A stretch of 64,000 nt of DNA. It comes from Heterodera schachtii. Taxonomy: Eukaryota; Nematoda; Chromadorea; Rhabditida; Heteroderidae. Both the position numbers and the translations under genes were made by a program. Under the pieces are notes generated by a model. It was not told the origin of the DNA and ran no database searches. It saw only the letters and a list, made by a program, of their open reading frames with translations. Where the stretch lies: NCBI GenBank assembly GCA_023374025.1, contig SIJG01000017.1, positions 635,671-699,670 on the forward strand. The letters are read 5' to 3'. Each line of letters begins with the position of its first letter. Position 1 is the stretch's first letter. Below, one piece after another: positions 38,805 to 48,508 of the stretch.

Positions 38805-40143
38805 CTATGGCGAGAGGGAGCTCCAAACAATTTTGTTCCCCAGAATGGCGCCGAAGAAAAAACGAACGGCACGGTTGTGGGTTTTGCCGGGCTCGAACCG
38901 AATCAGTCGGACTTCTTGAAAATGAGATAATTAAATGGAAAAAGGAATGAAGAGCACACCATTCGTAATAATCCTTGGCTCAATGTGACAAACGAATCGC
39001 TCAACAAATGCATCGGTCAGAGTGAATGTCTAAAGACGGGAGGGATTATTTGCAGCGATTTTGTCTCCTTTGGATAACCCGAATTTGGTAATTACGCAAA
39101 ACAGGCGGTGATTTAGTCGAATAATGAGCAATTGTTGCACCGTATTATATTACCTGGAAAACGATGAAATTGACATGGTCCAAATTGCGCAAAAGCGTGT
39201 TCAATTTCATAAAAAATACTGTCGGAGGTGTAAAAATTTTGTATGACGTCCTTAAAACAAATGAATTTATAAGAGAATATTTAATTTGTGCAGCACTTTT
39301 TGAGAAAGTGCGGGAAATGCAATCCGATGGCATCGACGCCGCCGAACTTTCCGTGGTCGGCGCCGCCGTTCGCACTCTCTTCGTTGGAGAACGGATCGGC
39401 GCCGCCCGCTCTTCCGTTTGTCAGCAGGCGAAGTTCGTCGAAGAAATTGCGCAACTGATTGGCACCTGGGGAAGGTTTTGGTCGAAAGGGACTGCGACGG
39501 AAAGTGCGCACTGTCACGAAAGAGGGGTCATTGATGGGACGGAGCATATCCCTGGAAAAAGAGGCATTTTAAAGAGAAAATTGGGAAAACCCACGACAAA
39601 GTGAAGTATTTCTCGAAGCAATACATTTTGATGATGTTGCCACTGCTGAGAACCTGAATTTTGCTAATTGAATTCAATGGGACAAAAACGGGGGAAAAGG
39701 AATGATGTCATTTCATAGGACAGCGAATGTTAAGCCACGTCAAACCAAATTAGAATTTTTGAAAGTAAAACAATTGCCATGGAATGGCACGGCATTTACC
39801 ATAGAAAAGGCTCTTTTAGAGGAGAAAATGATGTAGTCAATCTCTCTTCCGGGAAGGTATTTGCCGTTGTGACGGATCATTTCGTGCCACCACACGCAAC
39901 ACTTTTCACAATTGTCCAAGTCATTCCTTTCCAAATAGCGGAAAATTAGCAGCCAAAGTTCCGACGAAAGACGACGATACGAAGGAAGAGAATGGGGGCT
40001 AAAAAAGAAGGAATATGAAAATGAAAAACATTTGCCAAATTTTATGAGACCATTGAATTTGTAGAAGAAGCCAACTCATTGAAAGAGTCACTGCTTTTGG
40101 GCAGAAATAACAGAGAAAGGTTCTCACTGATGGAATCGGACAT
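38805..40143 (-). CDS. F-box protein
   Basis: One exon (about 39800-39998) reads LSSELWLLIFRYLERNDLDN and then CEKCCVWWHEMI, the F-box consensus. F-box proteins recruit substrates to SCF ubiquitin ligases through Skp1. A candidate first exon (start 40143) reads MSDSISENLSLLFLPKSSD, but its donor does not give the right phase. Downstream coding pieces lie at about 39281-39550 (MLRPINDPSFVTVRTFRR), about 38970-39040 (TLTDAFVERFVCHIEPRIIT) and 38805-38910 (VRLIRFEPGKTHNRAVRFFF, ending WSSLSP-stop). The joins between them are uncertain, so the protein sequence should not be trusted beyond the F-box. Substrate unknown. The start is about 300 bp downstream of the GRHPR stop on the same strand. Confidence 0.62.
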
Positions 40144-40439
40144 ATGAAAACAGTGGAAGGAAAAAACCAAAATAAAATGCTAAAAAACATTAAAAATGAA
40201 AATTATTTTTTCAAAAATAAAGACATCAAGACGACTATTATTTTTAAAGTCATTTCTGAATAACTTAGTTGGCCATCTATTAAGTGAATACATAATATAT
40301 ATTAATAATTTGAATACATCAATAATTCAGGAATCTATTTTTTGTTTTTAAATGTACATAATAGTAATTTAACAATTCTTTGGCAAAAAACCTTTATTTA
40401 TGGAAAAAAAACAATCACATATTAACAAGTCACAAAATA

Positions 40440-42097
40440 TTAATCAATTTTCAATTCCGCCACCATTTCCTTTCCTTCGAGACAATTGCAAATGTTCTGT
40501 TCGGTAGTCAAAGCCATCAAATCCCTCGTCGCATACGTAGCGGAACCGATGTGGGGCAGAATAACTAAATTAAAAACAATTCATTTAAATATGCTCTTTC
40601 AGAAGCAATCAAATTTAATGTCAATTAAATTGGTTGGCTAATAGTAAACGTTTCTGTGTCCATGTTATAACCGTTAGTTTAACTGCACTTCTTACCACAA
40701 TTGTCCATGCGAAATAGGGAATGGTCAGTCGGAAATGGCTCCGGGTCCGTGACGTCGAGCCCAGCGGCGCCAATGCGTCCATTTCTAAGTGCTTCCGTCA
40801 GTGCCTCAACGTCCACCAAAATGCCCCTGAATTATTCTGTTGATGAACATTTGCAAAGTGTACTTCTCATTTGAAAAGGACCTTGAAATGTTGATCAAAA
40901 TCGAATCTTTTTTCATTTTGGAAAATGCGCATTTGTCAAATATTTTGACATTTTCTTTGGAAGGCGCAGCGCAAACAATCACAAAGTCACTTTGTTGAAG
41001 AAGCTCGTCAAACGAGACAAATTCGAACGGAGAGTCTAAAAATAGTAAAAACATTGTCCAATTAATGAAGATAACCGTTTGAATGATTTCCGTTATTTAA
41101 TTAACTCACCTGTCACGGGCTTCCGATTGTTGTAAATAATGCGTTTCGGTTTGAATGCCACGATTTTATTGGCCATGCAAGTGCCAATTTTGCCAAGCCC
41201 ATAAATGCCGACAACGGAGTCAACAAGTGTTTTACCACACACTGAAAATGAATAACAAATGGCATCAAAGGAAGGGAAGCGTAACGAAAGTGAGACTCAC
41301 TGTAATACGGTGACCATGTCTTCCATCCACCGCTTAAATATTACGACAATTAAACCGAAACGGATGACTGACTCACTTTTGCGCAGATCTCACAGCCTCA
41401 GGAACTGTAAATATTTAAGGAAATACAAAAGGAATATTTATGGGAAATACTTTTCCGCGCCGTAGCCAGCAAAAGTGCCATGCCCAACTCGGCCGTGGCA
41501 TCGGTCAAAACACCTGCTGATCAAATGACAAGATGAAATGGGAGAGACTGACCTGGCGTGTAACCAATGCGAATCCCACTGAAATGCAATAATAAAAAAA
41601 GGGATAAAAATGACTCATTTAGTTTTCGGAGGCTTTATGGATCCAATTTTGACTTTAAGCAAACGAATGAAATGGCTTAAAATTTGTCCTATTTTTCTGT
41701 GCCTTTCCCACCGTTTTTTGCATGCCTCCAAGTCAATGTGCTCATATCCGACACTCATTGTGCTCACGACTTTTAATTTCGGTGCTCGTGCCAACAATTC
41801 GTCGTCGATTTTGTCCCTCAACAAACAAAAAAGTGCCTCCGCGTCGGCCAATTCTCTCAAAAGCATTTCCCTCGGCATTTGACCATTGCCCGCTGAAAAT
41901 GAAGAGCAATCAAAGAACAAAAGTCAGATTGGGGAGAACGGACAAAATTGGCAAATGTCGCCGAATTCGGCCAATTTTTTCACCGAAACCGTCGAATCGG
42001 TGACAACGATTTTCGCTTTGGTCGATGAGTTTTGCGCCATCGTCAGCCTTAAAGGATTGTGAAGTGAAAACGCAAACAGTGAAAGGAATTTTCGCAT
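40440..42097 (-). CDS. GRHPR: Glyoxylate/hydroxypyruvate reductase (D-2-hydroxyacid dehydrogenase)
   Basis: NAD(P)H-dependent reduction of glyoxylate to glycolate and hydroxypyruvate to D-glycerate. Exons in phase carry [77 protein letters not shown], the Rossmann motif [27 protein letters not shown], the substrate Arg in [14 protein letters not shown], the Glu in [11 protein letters not shown], and the catalytic His in [14 protein letters not shown]. All three catalytic residues (R, E, H) are present. The last exon ends at TAA, 40440-40442. The first ATG (42097) adds [19 protein letters not shown], which could be a mitochondrial leader, ahead of a second ATG at 42040 (MAQNSSTK). Same strand as SUCLG2 upstream (420 bp). 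Confidence 0.94.
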
Positions 42098-42516
42098 GCT
42101 AAAAAAGTAGTAAAATATTTGTCACTTCCTTTTGATTATTAAACTGACGAAAAATTGATAACAAAATGAAATTAGGTCACCAAAAAGACAACAACTGTTA
42201 ACAAAAATGGGAGGGATCCTCCCAAAACATGGTAGCATTTATATATTTGGTAAGAACGAAACGGGCAATTCAAATTAAGTGACCTACTGTAAAAGTTGTA
42301 CCCTTTTTTCGGTATTTGGCTTGAAATATGCTATTTTAACTAATAAAATAAATTAATGATCTAATAAGGTACATGAATATTTCTGCTCATTTGAATATTT
42401 TAAAGTTTGCGTCTTTTCTAAGAATAAACAGAAAAATAAAAACAATTAGGCATCAACAAAAAAGGGATCAAACAAAGTGAGAAAAATTGACAAAAATAAC
42501 AATTGATCAAAAAGAC

Positions 42517-44711
42517 TTATGTTCCATATGCGCTTATCTCGCCTGGTTTGTCGAGTTCGGCTTCGTTTTCACGAGAGATTTGTACCGCTCTCTTCGCTGC
42601 CTCTTCAAATGAATCGAAACACTTCGAAAATGGCCGTCTTTGGGGCACCATCGATCAGCTGTTTAGCTTCCGCCATCCGATTACCCTTCAGTCTAGAAAT
42701 GCAATAAACCACTTAATTAGGTTTAAACTCAAGATTAAAACATGCCTAATGACCACCGGAATGTCCAATTCTCTGTCGGCGGTCGCGTCCAAAATGCCTT
42801 GAGCGACCACGTCACAACGGAGAATACCGCAGAAAACATTGACAAAAATGACACGGAGTTTGGAAGCATCGCTCATAACAATGTTGAAGGCCTCTCTGAC
42901 CTGTTGGACCGTTGCACCTCCGCCCAAATCTATGAAAATGGACCAAATCATTTAGCTAAAAGCCTTACAATTAGTTTTAAATCACACACCCAAAAAATTG
43001 GCAGGCTCTCCGCCGTGCAATTTGATTATATCCTAAAGTAGAAAAATTTAAAATCCGCTGAATAATAATTCTACCATTGTTGCCATTGCTAAGCCAGCAC
43101 CATTCACTGAAAGCTTTGATTTTATTATGCTTCTAATATTTATGTCATTTGGTGGTAATGTGGAATAAATACTTAAGTGCATCATCCTGCCTCAAAAACT
43201 GTTTTAGTCTCAAAATATAATTGAATTTTCTGAAAACATTATAATAGGAGTTATTCTTCTTAGATTCGACAATGAAAGAAAAAATATTCATAAAAAAAAC
43301 TCAGAATGGTAACGAATCTACGATACCAAAATAATAAAGGTTGATTTTTTCCAAATTTCCATAAAATCCCAATTATTTTTGTTTGTGAATACGATTTGCT
43401 TGGTTTCCTCACCCATGCACGCGATGTTTCCATCCAATCCAACGTAAGACAAACCACACTTTTTGGCCATCATTTCACGAGGGTCCTTATTTGGATAAAA
43501 AATGACGTTTTTATTTAATTAGTTCTTACCATTTCCTCAAATGTCTCCAGCGCAAAAATGTCCGACTGTCGAAAAGACGCGTTATCATCAAAATTCAATT
43601 TGGCATCGACGCAAAAAACTAAATGAAATACAATTAAAACAAAAAGATAAGTATAAATGATTGCTATTGCCTTTGCCATCGTTCGTCTCCACAAAAGGAT
43701 TTATTTCAATTTGAGAGGCGTCAACTTTAATGAAAAGTTCGTATAACCTCCGGATTTGATCAGCAGCCTTAATTGAACTTTTGTCTTAAATTTACGTCAC
43801 AATTCGAGATGATTGCTCACTTTAGCTGCTGTCTTGCCAGAAAAGCCCAAAAATTGTGCGATTTTTTGGCATTGTCCCTCGGTTATTCCGTCAAAGACTG
43901 AAATCCTTTCCTAAATTAAAATTTAAATTCGAAAAGGGAAGGATATTCTATTAGCCCACTTTGAGTATTAAGACAGGCTGTGTAGCAGCAACTTCTTCAA
44001 TGTCCACGCCACCCAAAGGACACGCAACGACCACCTGAGAAGAGAGAGAGAGAATTTGAATGAATTCAAAAATGAAATTACAGGTCCGGCCGAAGTGGGG
44101 TCCATCAGAACAGAAAGGTAAGTCTCTCGTCTGATCGTAATTGATTCTGCAACCATAACCTAGCAAAGAAAATAAGTAACGAAACAAAGACAAAGGCGAG
44201 GAAAACGAATGTTTGCCTTTTTGACGAGCACTCCCTCATCCCCCGTCTGTTTGGTGACGAGTCTTTTCCCGAGCATTCCTTCAGTATAACTTTTCGCTTT
44301 TTCCACGCTGAAATTTGGCTTTTTAAATCAACAAAATTGACATGGCAAACTCACGATCTGGTGATTCGAATTCCCCCTTCGTTCTTTGGACAGCCGATAA
44401 AATGCCCCTTTCCCCTTCCTCCGGCCAAAATTTGAGCTTTAACAACGTATTCAGCATATGCTAAAAATGAATGTTGTCGAAAAAACAAAAGTCAAAAATG
44501 AACCGGTATTTTGGAATTGGTCGTCCGTTTGTTTTTCGTTCTGTTCAATTAGGAAAAAGTTTTGTACGGTGCATCCGCTTTTACGTAACAGGCTTTTGCT
44601 TTGGTATTCTTGCAAATTCAAATTTCTGATTTGAGTCGCTCTGCACAATCTATTCAGGCCACAAATTGAAGTTGTTGCGAGTGAAGTTGATGATCGGCCC
44701 AGAAAATTCAT
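42517..44711 (-). CDS. SUCLG2: Succinyl-CoA ligase [GDP-forming] beta subunit, mitochondrial
   Basis: TCA-cycle enzyme that makes GTP from succinyl-CoA with the alpha subunit. The start [20 protein letters not shown] is a mitochondrial presequence. Then come [38 protein letters not shown] (ATP-grasp lysine), [110 protein letters not shown] and [20 protein letters not shown]. The block order and [10 protein letters not shown] match SUCLG2 better than the ADP form by memory; moderate certainty. Intron 42693-42745 is GC-AG (ATTAG-GCATGT). In the last exon the frame ends early (TGA at 42605-42607), while the expected C-terminus ([18 protein letters not shown] to TAA at 42517-42519) continues in the +1 frame: a one-base frameshift or a sequence error. 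Confidence 0.9.
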
Positions 44712-44856
44712 TTTATTTTGTGCTATGTATTGAAGCAAAATTAGATAGAAATGAACAAGTGAAAAATAAATATGTAGGTTAAGGAAGAAAATGAAAAGGA
44801 AGCGCGGATGGAAAACATAATAAAATAGGTAGGGTATGTAGAAAACAAGTAGAGAT

Positions 44857-45108
44857 CAGGGGTGGGGCGCGGACAAAAAAATCCCGCGGTCGCGGCTTCA
44901 ATTTGCCAGGGTCGCGGATCGCGCATTTTTTGAGAAAAATAATCCAAGTTTCAAAAAAGAATATCGCTTCAAAATTTTCTTATAAAAATTTGTCCCAAAA
45001 AATCCGCGGCGCTCCGCGCAAAAAAAAATCCTGCGGTCGCGGATTCAAATTGCCGCGTTCGCGAAAAAAAACGCCGCGAGCGCGGATCTCGGTCGTGTCC
45101 CACCCCTG
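44857..45108. mobile_element. hAT-like MITE
   Basis: 252 bp bounded by CAGGGGTGGG and CCCACCCCTG, the terminal sequence typical of hAT transposons. The 8 bp outside each end are similar (GTAGAGAT and GGAGAGGT), consistent with a worn 8-bp target duplication. The interior is rich in CGCGG motifs (CCGCGGTCGCGG, AACGCCGCGAGCGCGG), far more GC-rich than its surroundings. No transposase. It sits between the divergent SUCLG2 and TMEM41B genes, so it may lie in their shared promoter region. Confidence 0.75.
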
Positions 45109-45345
45109 GGAGAGGTAGTAAAAAAATTTAATTTATTAATTTGCTTACCTCTTCAAAATATTTTTATTTTCGTGGCTATTTTAGCCGTTGCCCAATTAAA
45201 TTTTAATTGTAAGCTTAATTAACTCTGTGGCTACTGATGATTGACATGTTCAATTTGTCATGTGCTTCCCATTCCTCCCTTATTATGTTCATCATCGTGA
45301 CAAACTATTTTAAAATTTATTAAAATATTTTTAAACGTCTTAAAG

Positions 45346-46289
45346 ATGACTGTTTCGTTAATAAGCACTCGGAACTTTGCACTTTCTTCTGTTGTATTCA
45401 TTTATTTTGCCGCTCTTTTGACCATTTACCTGCGTTTTCCCGAATTGAGGCCGTAAGTTTGAAATTAATTTAAACAAATTAATGTTCATTTTTTCTGTTT
45501 TTTAAGGGAGGAATGGGCGCATTTCCGATACCCTCAGACAATTGATGACGCTAAAAGGCTTGGCCGTGTGCTTATCCGTTACAAAGACCAACATTTTTAT
45601 ACCGTTCTTTCGGGCGTCGCCGCCATTTATTTGATGTCGTTTTCATTAATGCCAATATTTGACATTTCACACTTTTTGCTCTTCAGACTTCAATCCTTCG
45701 CAATCCCCGGCTCCATCTTTTTGACCATTTTGTCCGGTTATCTCTTCTCCTTTCCGTTGGCATTGGCCCTCGTCTGTCTCTGTTCGGCTGCCGGTGCCAC
45801 CGTTTGTTATTTCCTTTCGCAAATGTTTGGGCGGAGTTTGGTGATGTATTATTTCCCCGAGAAATTGTCAAAGTGGCAAATTGAGGTGGTTTTTTTTAAT
45901 TTTTAAATATTTTAAAACATTTCCGAATTAAGGTCCAAAAACAGGCAGACAATCTGTTCAATTACATTGTGTTTTTGCGTGTCACCCCAATTTTGCCCAA
46001 TTGGTTCATTAACTTGGCCAGTCCCATTGTCGATGTCCCCATTTTGCCCTTCTTCTTCGGCACTTTAGCCGGTTATTGCATTTATTCCGTTATTCAAATT
46101 TATATAGTTTTAATTTCAGGAGTTGCTCCGCCGAGTTTTCTGTTTATCCAGGCCGGCACCACCCTTCAAATGATGTCCAATGCCAACGTCGTTTGGTCTT
46201 GGGGCTCCATCGCTCTTCTCGCCTTTTTTGCTGCTCTCTCTCTGGCGCCAATTCTCTTTAAATACCTTAAAAAGTCAAAAGTTGAATAA
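45346..46289 (+). CDS. TMEM41B: TMEM41B homologue (VTT/DedA-domain ER lipid scramblase)
   Basis: ER membrane protein needed for autophagosome formation and lipid handling; the family scrambles phospholipids. The VTT domain is plain: FAIPGSIFLTILSGYLFSF, then PLALALVCLCSAAGATVCYF, then NYIVFLRVTPILPNWFINLA, then VDVPILPFFFGTLAG and VAPPSFLFIQAGTTLQMMSN. The family's FPGSIFLS...GATFCY...TPFLPNWFIN...GVAPPSF order is kept. Short introns interrupt it at about 45452-45508, 45633-45688, 45887-45933 and 46072-46120. The start ATG follows TCTTAAAG. The AAR2 start lies 233 bp after the stop on the same strand. Confidence 0.95.
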
Positions 46290-46521
46290 GCGTCAGTTCA
46301 TTTTGTTCTTTCCATTCCATTTTTGTTATTTTCCCATAATTTAGAAACCGGTTTTTAAATTACATTTTGTATTCACTGGTGTTTGTACGTCGTCATTTGC
46401 TCCCAAAAAACATTTTTGATAATGAAAAGCTTTTTCGCGTATTTGGTTTAAATCCATAAACTATTGAATTTACTTTCATTTATATTTACTTTTTTGTGTT
46501 TTTTTTGTTTCCGTCTTTTCC

Positions 46522-48495
46522 ATGAATGAGTCGCAGCTACAAAATGTTTCTCTTATCGGGGAAATGTCGCAAGAATTGGCGTTGGAATTGTTTGAAAACG
46601 GCGGTGTGTTGGTCAGTCGATTTTCATTTCTCAATTAGCTTGACAGTAACTACCAAAAATATTGATTGTATTTGTTTAGATCTTCAAGGACTTCCCTAAG
46701 GGTTGTGAGTTCGGCATGGATTATTGCTCGTGGATTGTCGGCCCAAATTTCCTCGGGATGAAAGTCGGCCAAAAAACAATCGGTTTTCATTTTTATCCCT
46801 CTCAATTTTCTTTTTTGCAGATGATCCCTCCTGGCATTCATTTCATTTACTTTAGGTGCCTTTTTTTCGCTTTTATTTCCTTTTTTATTTATTCTTTTTC
46901 AGTGTGCCGGGTGCGCCTCGCATTGCTTTCTTTCATAATTTTCGGCAAAAAGAAGTGATTTTGAGGAGATGGGACAAGAAAAAGGAAGACTTGGTGACTG
47001 ACGAAAAGTCGGACGAAGTTGAAGTGCGTTTTTTGATTTAGGCAAATTGTCTATCTTCTTCATTTTGTTTAGTTAGACCGACTTCGCGAGAATCTCAGAA
47101 ACATTGATCGCTTTTTGGGAGTTTATCCATTCGCAGGTATATTAAAAAATGAATGATTTTCCGGGTCTTTTTTTGCTGTGCAATTTACAGAGGATAGCTT
47201 TAAAAGAAGGGTACAGCTTTGCCACCAGATTACATTGCCGGAATTTGTGCCAAAATTGCAATTTTTGTTTTTCTTTTTAGACCGGTTTTTTAAAATTGAG
47301 ATAGAAAAAATCTGGAGTTGCGTTAACAGGCACTGCTTGGTAGATTTTATGAAATTTGGCATGATTTATTAACATTTCTGTAATTGTAAGATTATCGCAA
47401 TTGGCTTTCCCTTTCGTCGTACATTACGCCAAACTCCGTCCGTCGTCTTTCCCCCTCAAATTCACTCGGGCGCATTTCCTCCCAAAATGAAATGGTCACG
47501 CAGGAAGCGGAATTGGAAAAGAAATTGGTGAGAATGCAAACAAATTCAACTCATTTTTCCAATTTTCCGCCTTTTTCAGGGTGATCCCTTTGGCCTTTCG
47601 ATTGTGGACAGAGAACACCGCGGACGCATTCGCTTCACGGACGAAGGCGGACTTCCGCTGATGAGCGAAGGGGAGGAAGCGAAGCTGAACTTCACTCGGA
47701 TTCCGCAAATCACAGTAAGGAGGGAGAGAAAAATGGGAGAAAAAGTATAACGAAATTTTTTTATTTTCAGTTGGCTGACACAAATTTGAGGAGGGCGGGC
47801 ATTGACAGCTCCGACAGACTTTTCCAATGTTTCGAAGCATTGGGCGGTGATTATCGCCAAGTCCTTGCAGAATTCCAATTTGCTTTTGTCGTTTTCCTCG
47901 TTGGTCAGGTGGGACAGAAATGACTTTTACTGCCTCTATTTACTCGTTTTTTGATGCCCTTTTTAGGTTTACGAAGGCTTCGACCAATGGAAACGGCTTG
48001 TCCATTTGTTCTGCAGTTGTACTTCCGCTCTTCAGTCGCATCCGCAATTCTTCAACGAATTGTTCGCAGTGTTTCACTTCCAAATGAAGATGGTCCCGGA
48101 CGATTTTTTTGAAGATGTATTGGCCAGCAGCAATTTTTTGTCATCCACACTGGCACTACTTTTTGCAAACATTGAAGGTACGTTTATAATAATTTTGATG
48201 GTAGCCAACCCCTCCCCACATGTTTTTTCATAAAAATTGTTTTAAATCGAAGAACTTGTCTCAATGGTTTATGCCATGCCCCGTCTTCTATATAATAAAT
48301 TTTTAATTCTTAATGGAATATAAAAGGGTTTTAGTTTGCAAATGCCGGGTATTTTTTTTTTCGTATTCTACTTTTAACGAATTGCTCATTCCAGACACTC
48401 CTGCTGTGGATCCAGCTCTAAAGACGAAGGCAACAAGATTCAGAACACTTTTGGAAAAACGGTTTAAACGTGCTTTTGTGTTGGACAATGATTAA
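46522..48495 (+). CDS. AAR2: AAR2 splicing factor homologue (U5 snRNP assembly)
   Basis: AAR2 holds PRP8 in the cytoplasmic U5 snRNP precursor before Brr2 replaces it. The N-terminal domain reads [74 protein letters not shown] and [14 protein letters not shown]. The C-terminal domain reads [57 protein letters not shown], ending with [12 protein letters not shown]. After PFA two alternative downstream exons fit in phase: [16 protein letters not shown] (about 47392 on), which matches the family better, or [19 protein letters not shown] (about 47191 on). Only one is likely in a given mRNA. The stop is 13 bp from the stop of the convergent ING gene. Confidence 0.93.
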
Positions 48496-48508
48496 TGTGA
48501 AGTAAAAT

